Assembly: GCA_011033025.1 (NCBI GenBank)
Contig: WFMF01000264.1
Span: forward strand, 124,001-188,000
DNA length: 64,000 bases
DNA from: Beroe forskalii
Taxonomy: Eukaryota; Ctenophora; Nuda; Beroida; Beroidae
Reading direction: 5' to 3'
Notes under the pieces: model-generated
Database searches by the model: none
The model's input: the letters and a program-made list of their open reading frames with translations, nothing else
What the model was told of the DNA's origin: nothing
Part shown: positions 33,101-43,135 of the stretch, in pieces
Layout: each line of letters starts with the position of its first letter
How positions within the stretch are numbered: the first letter of the stretch is position 1
Position numbers and translations under genes: made by a program

Positions 33101-35237
33101 CACACCTGGACTACAGAGGACCTTCAGAGGTACATATACAAACCTCCAGACCTGATCATACCTCCCAAAGTACTGGTGTCCTACCTCAAACACGACAACG
33201 ATACTGTACACTTAAAGCAGATCCACAAGCTGGCAAACACTTTGGAGGTAAGAGAGATTTGAAATGATGCATTCCCATCTAGCCTGCTCTTAGTTTTGAC
33301 ATCATTTAAAAATTTGGACATTATATAGGTACAGTAACAATCTATACTTCATTTGTTCTACAGTAAAAGTTGTTCAGTTGAAATAACTTTTGGAGTCAAA
33401 TGGCTTAGCAGAATGTGTTAGTGACCTGTTGCAGAAGGATGACTATGATTTCGATGAACTGGGGTACTTTGAATGGCTCAATGAACAGATATTTTGGTTT
33501 GACCTTGATTTCAATTTCATCCAATTCCCCAATTTCTGACATGACATGTTATGATTATGATTCTGTTTAAAATTTCACATTCACTAGTTTACAGTTGTGA
33601 TAAGAGGATTACACTCAGCACCTACTACCTAAAACCTAAACTTCAATAATATGTTATTCCATTTATCATTAAATGCTCTGATATACCTATATATACCTAT
33701 ATATTACTCACCCAGATACAGGAATGTGAGTTTGTAATGGTAATCATATCAGAGCACTACCTACGCTCCTTGCCACTACTAAACAAACTAGCTAGCTCCC
33801 CATCAAAAGACACCCCATACAGAGACTCTCCTTATATAACCCCAGCTGATGTGAAGAGATGGGGTATAGGAATAAATGAAGTAGGTATAAATGATTTCAA
33901 TAATTTTCAGCACACATAGGCAACAGCAATTGATAAGGGGTCAAATGTTGAAGTGGTACCTCAAATTTAATGGTTGAAGCAAATACTTTGTAAGTTTTTT
34001 GATGGAAGATTGAAGATTCATGGTAAGTCCATTATTAAAGGTATACAGTCACAGCTGTGACCTTGGAACTGGGTTAATTCCAATTGGGTGTGACGACCCT
34101 CATCTGATTTCAATGCTTTTGTAGATCTGTGAGTGCTTCTTTGTAAAATCAAATCTGAATTAAAGCACTGAAATTTTGTGGAGAACCCTATAATAAAATT
34201 TAAATGATCACTAAAATAAGCCAGCTGAGGTATATAACAATCAATATGAAATCCATTCATTCTAGTCAATGATCAAAGTGGTATTATCATGAATCATTTC
34301 AATTTCTGAAGCCAATAGTTTCGAAATGATAATCGAATAACATTACCTCCTAGGTTCAGAGAAAGTTTATCCCAGTTTTCTATGATGACATGGAGATTAC
34401 AAACACTGCCACCTGGCTTCAAGTACTGCCTTTCTTCATTCCCAGTGAAATTTGTGAACTGGGGTATCATGTTAGTACCTTCATTTATAAAGATAGACCT
34501 ATTATCGCTACTGAATCTTTATTGATAATCAAACTTGAAAGTTCTTACAAAAACAGCAATTGGAGTATTGGCATTAAGCTTAAGTGAACTTAGCCCACAA
34601 GGATTGTTACAAATTCACAGCAACTTCACAGCCCTCTGCCAATCAAGCGATCCGCACACATATGTGTTGACTGTTGAACCTATATCAGGTAACACCAAAT
34701 AATATTGGTTATCCATAACATTATTTTCAGTTAATAAGTCGGGATAGTCGAGAGTCAGTCATCATTCCAAACATATTTGACATAGACAAGACTGTCTCCA
34801 CTCCTGATATTTGTGAAACAAGCAAAGCTGACTTGATTATGACACCAGATTCTAGTGAATCATGCACTGACCAAATCAAGGAAGATGAAGAATCAGTGGC
34901 CATTTCACCAGACATGTTCAGAGTCCTTCCAGTTACAGCACATCTCTTGGTTTACCCACATGACATCCCACCAGATTGGAGACTAGAAGAAATAGCAGGT
35001 AAAGTTCGTCATCATTGGAGAGTCTTTGCTCAGACATGTGGCTTTGAAAAGGATCTAATAGATGAGATTGACTCAGTATACAGTGGGATGCTCAATAAAT
35101 CAATACAGTGTCTCAGAACGTGGAAAACTCAATTAGTTGGCAATGCCTCTTATGAAGAACTCGCTAGGAGACTTGACCAAATAGATCAGAAACACATTGC
35201 TGATGCATACTGTAATTTTCAGAGAAATAGTTTTTAG
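24191..35237 (+). CDS. LRR - SEFIR - Death domain protein, about 1147 residues
   Basis: Twenty exons keep one open frame: 24191-24251, 24535-24682, 25271-25448, 25656-25841, 26036-26245, 26472-26771, 26986-27156, 27386-27485, 27689-27815, 28037-28248, 29971-30119, 30459-30632, 31422-31566, 31807-31858, 32375-32575, 33061-33247, 33435-33488, 33716-33880, 34354-34470, 34731-35237. Residues about 36-190 are leucine-rich repeats (LEVLDLSYNKLYEFPEE, LTDLDISHNVLQNI, TLNLSNNRIKGLP, LLTIDLSSNKIEEFP). Residues 260-800 are low-complexity, with a Lys tract (KKKKRKKKKKK) at about 616-626 that could be a nuclear signal. Residues about 835-979 resemble a SEFIR/TIR fold: PPKVLVSYLKHDND, YFEWLNEQ, ECEFVMVIISEHYL, RKFIPVFYDD with TWLQ. 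Residues about 1060-1140 look like a Death domain (WRLEEIAGKVRHHWRVFA, LRTWK, LARRLDQI). No signal peptide or membrane segment, so probably a cytosolic adaptor. Two exon borders (30119 and 33488) lack a normal donor. Domain calls are by eye. Confidence 0.8.
27551..27632. repeat. Hairpin MITE in intron 8 of the LRR-SEFIR-Death gene
   Basis: Arms aaataaaaactaggttt..gtggttttcaatt and aattgaaaaccacataaaac..ctagtttttatt pair almost perfectly around an atcatc-type loop of about 12 bases. No coding capacity. Confidence 0.9.
28453..29408. mobile_element. 956-bp DNA transposon with 201-bp TIRs, copy 2
   Basis: Same termini (acgggtcacaactaatta .. taattagttgtgacccgt) bordered by TA on both sides. The interior is inverted relative to the 8630-9586 copy and nearly identical to it. 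It sits in intron 10 of the LRR-SEFIR-Death gene. The 80-residue ORF at 28843-29085 has no transposase motif and is matched in copy 1. Confidence 0.92.
30090..30340 (+). repeat. Minisatellite grown from an exon end plus its donor in the LRR-SEFIR-Death gene
   Basis: The exon end encodes NTSIDNVTK (aacacgtcaattgacaatgt then aaccaag). Downstream are about six diverged copies of gtgtcaattgacaacgt[a/t]accaag followed by gtaacc, gtacct, gtaacg, gtaact or gtataa, spaced 33-38 bp. Each unit therefore carries exon end plus 5' splice-site-like bases. Between the exon and the first full donor the frame reads GKKKVNS and stops (TAA at 30141-30143). The bases ggtaaaaagaag at 30120-30131 equal the first 12 bases of the next exon at 30459. 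Confidence 0.9.
32866..32936 (+). repeat. Dispersed repeat, copy 1 (intron before the SEFIR exons)
   Basis: Sequence around gcgaccctcgtctgaattca and tagatcttcgagtgctcctt is matched at 34092-34165 by gacgaccctcatctgatttc and tagatctgtgagtgcttctt. The two copies lie in introns on either side of the main SEFIR exons. Confidence 0.65.
34092..34165 (+). repeat. Dispersed repeat, copy 2 (intron inside the SEFIR coding part)
   Basis: About 75% identical by eye to 32866-32936, same orientation. Nature unknown. Confidence 0.65.
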
Positions 35238-36424
35238 AATGATACAATTATAATGTACTATATTGATATTATTTTTTGGTGATAATTGAAACAAAATATG
35301 TCAAGACATTATATCTATGGCAATATTAAATATTTTCAAATAATAGATTACTGATTAGTAATAACTTTTTTCGTTAATTAAATACTGACTTATTGCCAAA
35401 TGCCAATAACCCAATTCTTTTATCCATGTTGCCTGTTGGCATCATACAAACAAGAAATACTATAGTTAAATCCAAAAAGTATCGACAAGAATATTTTTCT
35501 GAGTTACGTCATTATTTTAGATAATGAAGGCTCTAGAATTATATGGGAAACTAGCCAGAGTCTGAGGCAGACAACGTCCGGCAACCATATAACACTGGTT
35601 TCAATTTCTCGCACTCGCATACGGTGTTGCCCTAACCAAGACCCTGGTTACGCGCACGGAGTGCGCGGCGCGGCAAGCGCTAAACCCCTGGTTAGGGGAA
35701 CATACGGTGCGGCAGTGCGCGGCGCGTTCGGCTTGGTTGGAAGAAGTTGCTAAATTGTAAATACATACTTTCCTGTATTTGCGTTGCGCGGCGCGCGCTT
35801 CTCCGTAGCTGTAGCTAGGCCGCGCATAGTGCGTACGCACACCTATGAGGGCTTTTAAAAAATCAGACGTCGCGTCAATATGAAAATAATTTAATACTTA
35901 ACAATTTATTTTATTTTTCAAAGCCCATATAGGTGTGTCTATAATGCGCCGCGCGCGCTTCCCTTCGGAAGTGCGCCGCGCAACGCAAACAACTTTTCGT
36001 TGTTTCCTTTATTTGTGTGCACATGCTTCAATTAACTAGATTTGTCGACCATCATGGTTTTCTGTGAAGCCAGCAATGGTATGTCAATTTGCCAGCCGTT
36101 ACCGGGCCCCGGCCCCCTCCGCGGCGCGCGCTCTGACATGACAACCAAGACTCGGAAAGTTTTATTTTGAAAAAATATAGGGCAGACAACGTCTGGCAAG
36201 AGAGTCTGTCCATGCCCCATATTGTGAAAAAATATGGAGCAGACAATGTCTGGCAAATGTCAATCACGTAGGTCCTCACAAGCATAATATTCCCACGGAT
36301 TTTCAGTGGAATGATTATTTGAGTTGTGCTGTTAACTCCATCTCGAAACTTGAAAAGCCTTTGACAGGAACTGGACACAATGCTGTCATTCTCCTAAGAA
36401 TTGAGGGATTGTTCAAACAATCAA
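35238..36424. other. Intergenic stretch with GC-rich island and short repeats
   Basis: No gene recognised. 35620-36140 is unusually rich in GCGC (gcgcggcgcg). The motif gcagacaacgtc[c/t]ggcaa occurs at about 35568, 36182 and (as gcagacaatgtctggcaa) 36239, so part of this may be retroelement-derived sequence adjoining the gag remnant downstream. Confidence 0.5.
35778..35989. repeat. GC-tipped inverted repeat with an AT-rich centre
   Basis: Left end tttgcgttgcgcggcgcgcg pairs with right end gcgccgcgcaacgcaaa. The next inner arms are acacctatgagggctttt and aaagcccatataggtgtgt. The centre (about 35860-35920) is AT-rich. About 210 bp; MITE-like, no coding capacity. Confidence 0.75.
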
Positions 36425-37668
36425 TCACTTGGAATTGTTCTTTACCACATGCTGTGGCACAAGCTCCTGTATCAAGTAGGGCTTGATTGGAAGCTTATCC
36501 AGTAAGGGAACCAATTCCTCTTCACTGTTGGATAGATTGAAATCTGGTGTGTATACAGCAAACACCTTGTTATCTTTTGCTCCATTACTTTTCTTGAATG
36601 AGTCGTAAGAACAGTCACTAACATAGTTGTGGTCACCACAACTAAAACAACTTTGCTGTTGCTTCTTGGCTCCTTTTCCATAGGTATTGAATCTGCCTCT
36701 CTGATTCTTGTGGGGTGAGTTTCTTGCATAGTTGCCACTTGGGTTAGGACCTCTGAACCCTTGTTGGAAACCTCGTTGAAAACATCTGATTCTTTGTGGG
36801 GTTCTGATTCCAGTAGTTACCCCAGTAGTTACCCCATCTATCATCATCCTCTTCATTAACATACTGTTGATCCTCTTCTAACTCACTGGTTAGAAAAAAT
36901 GGCTCCTCTTTAGCTTTCACTTTTAAGTCTGCTGTAGCAGCTGATTTGCAATGCAAAGTTATAACTCCTGTTGTACTTAGTCCATCTCCAAATTTCCTCA
37001 TCAATGTCTCTGTCATCACATTCACAGACAGAGGTTTGGTGATTGCCTTCATGATCCTTTGATTGTCACTAGACATCTCAGCCTGCATTAACATCTTGTA
37101 TGCCAGAATTCCATCCTCCTAGCTTTTCTTTGTATGTACATTTAGAAGTTATTAATCAATCAAATAATTAATTAGCTTTCCTTTCCTTCATGGCATTCAA
37201 CATTGTAGAACCTTGTGAATTCAGCACTATACTCATCTATTGTCATGGATTTTGGACAGTTGAACTTCTCAAATGCATCAATAGCACAAAACAACTGTTG
37301 AGTGTTATTCGTTTTTCGTTTGTTTTGGAAACCCACTGTGGAGCTGGCGATGTGCCAAAATCTTTATTACAATTTTTGCCTTCTAGAAAAGCTTGCCCTG
37401 CCCATCTCCTTGACAAGAAGTTCTATCCTTCCTGCAATTGCTGACACTTGCACTTCTGGATAAGTTTGCTTGGCTGCTGTCCTTGGCTTGCCAGTTATAG
37501 CCAGGATCACAGTATGAGCCCTCTTTGTAGAATTGAAACATTAGTAGCATGTTTGCAGAAAGCAATCCCTTTCTTCCATGAGGAATACACTGTGTCCTCT
37601 GTTAATACTGGAATTCTCTTGTTTGAAGATGTCATGACAATCTATGAATTGATGTGCCACTTTAATAT
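36425..37668 (-). pseudogene. LTR-retrotransposon gag remnant with zinc knuckle
   Basis: Read on the - strand from 37668 down: VYSSWKKGIAFCKHATNVS (N-terminal capsid-like region), a frame change, ITGKPRTAAKQTYPEV with IELLVKEMGRA, another break, AIDAFEKFNCPKSMTIDEYS with FTRFYN, then AYKMLMQAEMSSDNQRIMKA, MTETLMRKFGDG, an acidic stretch and a zinc knuckle CFSCGDHNYVSDC (C-x2-C-x2-H-x5-C, near 36630-36660). The order matches gag proteins of animal LTR retrotransposons. At least two frame changes are visible, no protease, reverse transcriptase or LTR pair was recognised, and the copy appears truncated on both sides. The knuckle has two residues between C and H rather than the usual four. Confidence 0.75.
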
Positions 37669-38920
37669 AAAAGTCTAAATTATTATTATTATTATTATTT
37701 TGAATTCAAATTTTATATGTGAGTTAAAGGTAATACATTGGATGAATCATAAAGTTATAGATAAGACATTGGATTAAAGTTGTACCTATACTCCTGAGTA
37801 CTCACTACAATGGAACATCACCTCTTGCTTCTGCTACCACTGTTAATACCCCCAATCCCCTAGAAAAAGTAACAGACTTGGTTTACTCACAAACAAGTAG
37901 AATATAAGTATTTAGATTTATAAGATACTTGCTCCTCTTCTCTAACTCAACTCAATGCAGATCACATATCACTTTACTATGAAATCAACAATATATCACT
38001 CTAAACTTCAGTTCCCAAATGACACCACTGATAACCACTGTATATTGTTTGAGTAAAATAAAATTTTTCGTTTCCTTAAATTTTTCGTTTCCTTAATATC
38101 ACTGCAGTCTAAAGATAATACTGTACATTGTTCCCAATCCACTACCATGTACATATCTGGTGATCCACATGATAGGTAACTATCCCTTTATGAAGTCCAA
38201 ATGAAGTTACAGGAGTCCCACAGAAAAAGGACTCCCATGACAGATGATAAGCCATGATTACGTAATATTCTCCTCAAGAGAGGGGGGTTGGGCTTTGATT
38301 ATGTTTGATTATGAGGGGGAGGAAGGGGGGTTGAAAATGACCAAAAATTGATTACATAATATGTGAATGATCCCATATTAGGTAATCACCTAGGGGGAGG
38401 GGGGAGTTTTTAAATGATTACGTTTGATTATGGAGAGGGGGAGGGGGTTTGGTGGTTGATTACGTAATCAAAATTTACAATTTTTGATACATTTTTGCCA
38501 CAAATGTTCGGTATTTTTCGCAAAATTTTCAGAAAAACCAACTCAAAAGCACCATTTTTCAGGACCATTTTTTATAACTTACCATACTTGAAACAATCAA
38601 TTTTAAAGTATTTAAACTGTCCATTTTCTTCATTTTTTTACTCAAAAAGGTGGGGGGGTTAAGCCATGATTACATAATATTGTCTTCAAGAGAGGGGGGT
38701 TGGGGTTTGATTACGTTTGATTATGTTTGATTATGAGGGGGAGGGAGGGGGGTTGAAAATGACCAAAAATTGATTACGTAATATGTGAACGATCCCATAT
38801 ATAACACATATATAATAGTGTAACACAACATATCAGTTAGTTACTTTAATATGTGTTTTGCTGTAAGTTTTAAATGTTCTAAATAATTAGATAATTCATA
38901 GCAAAACTTTTGAGGCATTT
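37669..38920. other. AT-rich intergenic stretch with G-rich direct repeats
   Basis: Contains an ATT microsatellite (about 37680-37700), and two direct copies of a G-rich repeat listed separately. No gene seen. The last 100 bases precede the ATG at 38921; no strong promoter motif was found. Confidence 0.5.
38240..38795 (+). repeat. Two or three copies of a GATTACGTAAT / G-run repeat
   Basis: aagccatgattacgtaatat then caagagaggggggttggg occurs at about 38250-38300 and again (aagccatgattacataatat) at about 38660-38705. Both are followed by tttgattatgagggggagg and ttgaaaatgaccaaaaattg. A shorter G-rich relative lies at 38390-38450. The units end with gattacgtaat-type palindromes. Confidence 0.8.
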
Positions 38921-40477
38921 ATGACTTCAAAACTTGATCAATTAAATGATGAAGAGCTAGAGGCAAGTCTACTCTGGACTGATGATGAAGGTGAAAATGA
39001 TGTCATTGATCTTTCAGATGAAGAATTACTCCTTAATGGTTCTGAGGGGTCTCCTAAGTCAACTGTTATGGATGACACTGTAGGAACTGAAAATTTTGAA
39101 GATAATAATGATGAGGATGATGTCGAAAATGGAAATGAAAATGAAAATAAATTGGAAGTCAAGCAAACAAGTGATGATACAATCATTGGCCCTTGTACCA
39201 ATAATAAGGAGGAAATTGTTGACCTTGATGTAACATTTAACACACGTGATGCACTTGAAAACTCTCATCTATCTGATGGAGAATCTGTTTTAGACAAAAC
39301 CATCACTAATGATGAAACCTTAGATGTTGTAAGTGAACAAAACAATGAAGACCTTAGTGAAGGTATTTTGATGACCTCCACGCCTCTAAATACTTCATCA
39401 GATTCAGTTCAATGTGAAACAATATCTGATGAGCAAAGATCAGATAAATCCGAAAACACCCTCCCACAGACAGAAGATTTAATACCCGAAACCCCTCCAA
39501 GTATCAATAGCTCAGTTGTAGAAATAACTCCCCCAAAACAAGCAGAGACAATTGTTAAATGTGTTGATAATGATTGCTCCATCATAGAAATTTCTCCTCC
39601 ACATCAACTGAAGAAGGATGAAGCAATACATGACAAGAAAATACTTGACAATCAAATGATTGAACAATCCAAGGATCAATCAAATCCTGATATTCAGAAA
39701 ATTGATGAGGATGGCGATTCTGATAAGGCTATTCCTGCTACTAGTCATAGTAATAATGAGACTTTAAAAGATGAAAAAAATATTGACTCCAAATTACCTG
39801 GACAAGCAGGTATTGCAGATGATCAAGCATTAACAGTTGATGATGCTATTAAAAGTATCAGACAAGCAGTTGCAAAACGTGCCAAGTCTAACTCTGATGA
39901 AGAAACTCCACTAGAAAAGCGTATTTGTTCTTCTGTTGATTCTTCTAAGTTAGACAAAGAAAGTTTAGATAATAATTCCAAAAATTTGATCTCTAATAAT
40001 AATTCATTAATTCCTTCAAATTCTAATAATGAGGTCTTAGATTTGAATAAGAAGAGGCCAATAGTAAGCTTTAAGTTTCAAAATTATTCAAAAAACTGTG
40101 CCACTGATCCATTTGATTGTAAAACATGTAGCTTGAAGTTCAAAGATGAACTTAAGTTTGAAAGTCACCTTATTGCATGCCATGCTATGTCCCTTATTAT
40201 TAATGATTTTAACATAGACCTCCATCAGTATTATAAGCAAAAAAAGGAAAAAGTTATTGCTCAATGTAAAAGTACTCTACCAAGGATAACTCCCCAAGAT
40301 GGTAACATTGATGCAGCCCTTATCAAGGAATATAATCAAAATGTTAAATTATATCCAGCCCAAAAAAATGCTCAATATTTTTGCAAAATATGTGAAAACG
40401 TTTATTCCACTAAAAATCTAATTATAGGGCATCTAAAATCATCCAAGCACATCCTTCAGAAAGGAAAACTATCGTGA
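38921..40477 (+). CDS. Acidic protein with two C2H2 zinc fingers, single exon, 518 residues
   Basis: One uninterrupted frame from ATG 38921 to TGA 40477. The N-terminus is acidic and starts MTSKLDQLNDEELEASLLW, followed by DLSDEELLLNGSE and long Asp/Glu/Asn/Ser-rich sequence. Near residue 405 there is a C2H2 finger (CKTCSLKFKDELKFESHLI then ACH; C-x2-C-x12-H-x4-H). At the C-terminus a second, CKICENVYSTKNLIIGHLK then SSKH (C-x2-C-x12-H-x5-H), has the longer His spacing of RNA- or U1-type fingers. Lack of introns and very AT-rich codons set it apart from the exon-dense genes around it, which fits a retrogene or a recent origin. I do not recognise the family; a nuclear nucleic-acid-binding role is inference from the fingers. 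Confidence 0.65.
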   Translation: MTSKLDQLNDEELEASLLWTDDEGENDVIDLSDEELLLNGSEGSPKSTVMDDTVGTENFEDNNDEDDVENGNENENKLEVKQTSDDTIIGPCTNNKEEIVDLDVTFNTRDALENSHLSDGESVLDKTITNDETLDVVSEQNNEDLSEGILMTSTPLNTSSDSVQCETISDEQRSDKSENTLPQTEDLIPETPPSINSSVVEITPPKQAETIVKCVDNDCSIIEISPPHQLKKDEAIHDKKILDNQMIEQSKDQSNPDIQKIDEDGDSDKAIPATSHSNNETLKDEKNIDSKLPGQAGIADDQALTVDDAIKSIRQAVAKRAKSNSDEETPLEKRICSSVDSSKLDKESLDNNSKNLISNNNSLIPSNSNNEVLDLNKKRPIVSFKFQNYSKNCATDPFDCKTCSLKFKDELKFESHLIACHAMSLIINDFNIDLHQYYKQKKEKVIAQCKSTLPRITPQDGNIDAALIKEYNQNVKLYPAQKNAQYFCKICENVYSTKNLIIGHLKSSKHILQKGKLS

Positions 40478-41410
40478 TAGCTATATTTGAGCATGGCATA
40501 ATGATATTATGTATTTGAAATTTATTTAGACCAACAAAATCTAATATTACATGCCATTATCAAATTCAATATAGTATTTATTGTTTTGTCAGTCTGCTTT
40601 TCATCAATTAACATTCTGATATTATGATGAATTGAATTGAGATCTTCAACTTAATGTTAACTACCCTTATAATTTTCCTTCACATAATTTTACCTATCCA
40701 TTGCATTGCTTGAAAATTCTATTAAAATTTTTAACTTATTTATCATCAGTTCAGATCTATAATGATATGACAAGTTTATACTGAAAAACTTGTTTGTATA
40801 ATATTGATGGTATTTTTTATTTATGAACCTCAACTTGTCTCTCCTTTACATTAGTTGGTAATGAGATTCATCATCATTGAAGTTAAAAAATTGGTCAAGG
40901 GAAGTTTTTCAATTTTCAAATTCCAATGTGAGTATCATATTGAGTCCTCAATTATAATTATGATTGTTTTTTATGATACCTTTTATTAATGACTTATGTT
41001 GAGAATTGGTGTTACTTATAATCATGTTAATTGTGCAAATTCATCTACAATAGTCATTTTTATGTTTTTAAGATTTTGACTACCTAAACTTTGAAATGTG
41101 TAAAGTGGACACCCCTTCATTTTGAATATAATGTAGGGAAATGATAGGAACTTTCACTGATAGATCATGAACATCATTTTAAATGTGTACTAATTAGTAA
41201 AAGAATTAAACTGAACTTCCTTTTAAAATAATTGTGTTTCATAGATCTAAATAATCTGTATAGTTTGCACTTACGAAGTACCAAGTAAAATGATCAGGTT
41301 CCAACTCAAAGTTTAACTTTTCTACATAATCATTTAATCTATGCTAAGTAATCATTGATAAATAAATCACCAAACTCAATAACCATGTATTCCTGCTTAG
41401 ATCGTGAAAG
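40478..41410. other. AT-rich stretch between two long ORFs
   Basis: No ORF of note. It could be intergenic or an intron joining the two acidic ORFs into one gene; no decisive splice pair was found. Confidence 0.4.
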
Positions 41411-43135
41411 ATGGTGAAGACATTTGCTTATATTATGAAAATTGATAAAGGAAGTTATGTTATTAAGATAATGATATATCTCCATTTTTCACACCACAGA
41501 GAAGTCAGCGAAACTTCTAAAGCCAAAATCAACAAAGCATTTACCAGAAAATTTTTCACAGAGCAGAAATTGACCTCATTCACTGTAGGTGACCATGATT
41601 TAATCTACTTTGTGTTACCACTAATCAAAAGGAAAAGATCATCCACCGGCAAGACATATTTTGATTATCACTTATATTGTAGAACATGTGATAACACTTT
41701 CAAAAATCCAGCTACACATTTTACCTTTAATGATGAGGAAGATGCCACAATGCTTCCAAACACTAGCTCTGATAACCTGGAACTTGGTATCTCAGACCAA
41801 TCAACAATCTCTGTGGATACAGCTGGTGATATACAAAGTGACCATGATTCAGATAAGACTATGGTGCCTTCTCCCTCTTACTCTCCTGCCTCTAGAAACT
41901 CTAATCTTGATGAACCTTGTGATTCCAATGACTTTGACGATGTCACCATAAGCAGCTCCCTAGGTGAGAAAATTGATCAAGATATTGCCAGAAAATCTAT
42001 AAACTTTGGAAGGGAATTGGAATTTTCCAATACTGCAAACACTTTGGTTTCTGCATTACAATTTAATTTGGAAAAAAATGTTCACAAGTCTGTAAGTGAA
42101 ACTTTAGTATTGTCTGAAGAAAAAATAAAGAGTGATCTTGTATGTGGACAAAGAGCAGTTAAAGCAACAAAATATGTTCAGATTGATATTCCTCCTAGAA
42201 TTAATTCAACAGAATTACCAGAAACAACTGAAGCATCACAACCACTTGAAAGGAAAGGAGATGCAACCACCAATTTCTCTATCAATGATATCACAAGTAC
42301 CTCCCAGTTTATTCCAGCAGCCAATTCTACACTGGTTGAGAGCAGTGTCACTGAGAAGTTTGTTCCAACTGAGGATTCTTCCGTAAATGGTAGTAATTCA
42401 ACCTCATATGACGAGCTATCAAGTGAATTGATTGAAGATTCTTCTGAGAAAATGAGTACTCTTGAAACCATAGAAAATGGCACCAATTGTGAAAATATGC
42501 CTAATATTGAAAGTGAATGCGATAACACCTCTCAAAATGTGCCCAGTGTTGAAAGTGAATTTGACAGTTTTACTTATAATTCAGAAGATATGGCTGTGGA
42601 TGAAAGAGAATGTAACACAGTTAAATCAGAAAGTTTGATTGTAAATGATCCTGAAACTATGCCTGATATTGAACGTGAATGTGATTCTGATGATTCTGAA
42701 ACTTTGCCTGATATTGAAAGTGGATGTGAAAGTGTTGATCCTGAAATTTCGTTTGCTATCGAAAATGAATGTAGTGATCCTGAATCTGAAAATGATGAAG
42801 TTGATTCTGTAACCAGGCCATTTGTTGAAAATGAGCCTGATAGTGAATTAGATCATACTCTAGAAATTGTTGAAGATGAAAGTGTGGACCTGGCTGCCGA
42901 GGATTCTGATGAAACCCAATGCGATATGACTTTAGATAGTCCCCCAGAAAATGTAAATGAATCTGTTGAAAGCAAAGAAACAGAAAATGAGTCCATTACA
43001 TCATCTAATTTAGAGATATACAATACACCTCCATTCCATGATGCAATCCAATCACAAGGTTCTAATGAAAAGAATCAACTCCTGAATCCTATTTGTCCCC
43101 ACCAAATTCTCCTGACTACTCAGGACCATGTTTGA
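41411..43135 (+). CDS. Acidic Ser/Glu-rich protein with internal repeats, 574-codon ORF
   Basis: Open frame to TGA at 43133-43135. The first about 30 codons look non-coding, and an acceptor (acaccacag) just before 41501 suggests the true exon may start there. Residues about 35-105 are basic and ordered-looking (KINKAFTRKFFTEQKLTSFT, IYFVLPLIKRKRSSTGKTYF, YHLYCRTCDNTFKN), with a single CxxC. The rest is acidic with tandem motifs such as MPNIESECD, MPDIERECDSD and LPDIESGCESVDPE between about 42490 and 42790. Codon use and composition match the zinc-finger ORF upstream, so the two may be paralogues or parts of one gene. Function unknown. Confidence 0.55.
   Translation: MVKTFAYIMKIDKGSYVIKIMIYLHFSHHREVSETSKAKINKAFTRKFFTEQKLTSFTVGDHDLIYFVLPLIKRKRSSTGKTYFDYHLYCRTCDNTFKNPATHFTFNDEEDATMLPNTSSDNLELGISDQSTISVDTAGDIQSDHDSDKTMVPSPSYSPASRNSNLDEPCDSNDFDDVTISSSLGEKIDQDIARKSINFGRELEFSNTANTLVSALQFNLEKNVHKSVSETLVLSEEKIKSDLVCGQRAVKATKYVQIDIPPRINSTELPETTEASQPLERKGDATTNFSINDITSTSQFIPAANSTLVESSVTEKFVPTEDSSVNGSNSTSYDELSSELIEDSSEKMSTLETIENGTNCENMPNIESECDNTSQNVPSVESEFDSFTYNSEDMAVDERECNTVKSESLIVNDPETMPDIERECDSDDSETLPDIESGCESVDPEISFAIENECSDPESENDEVDSVTRPFVENEPDSELDHTLEIVEDESVDLAAEDSDETQCDMTLDSPPENVNESVESKETENESITSSNLEIYNTPPFHDAIQSQGSNEKNQLLNPICPHQILLTTQDHV

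Noticed and set aside
42178-42528. Ser-rich - strand ORF
   Set aside because: Antisense shadow of the acidic 574-codon ORF.
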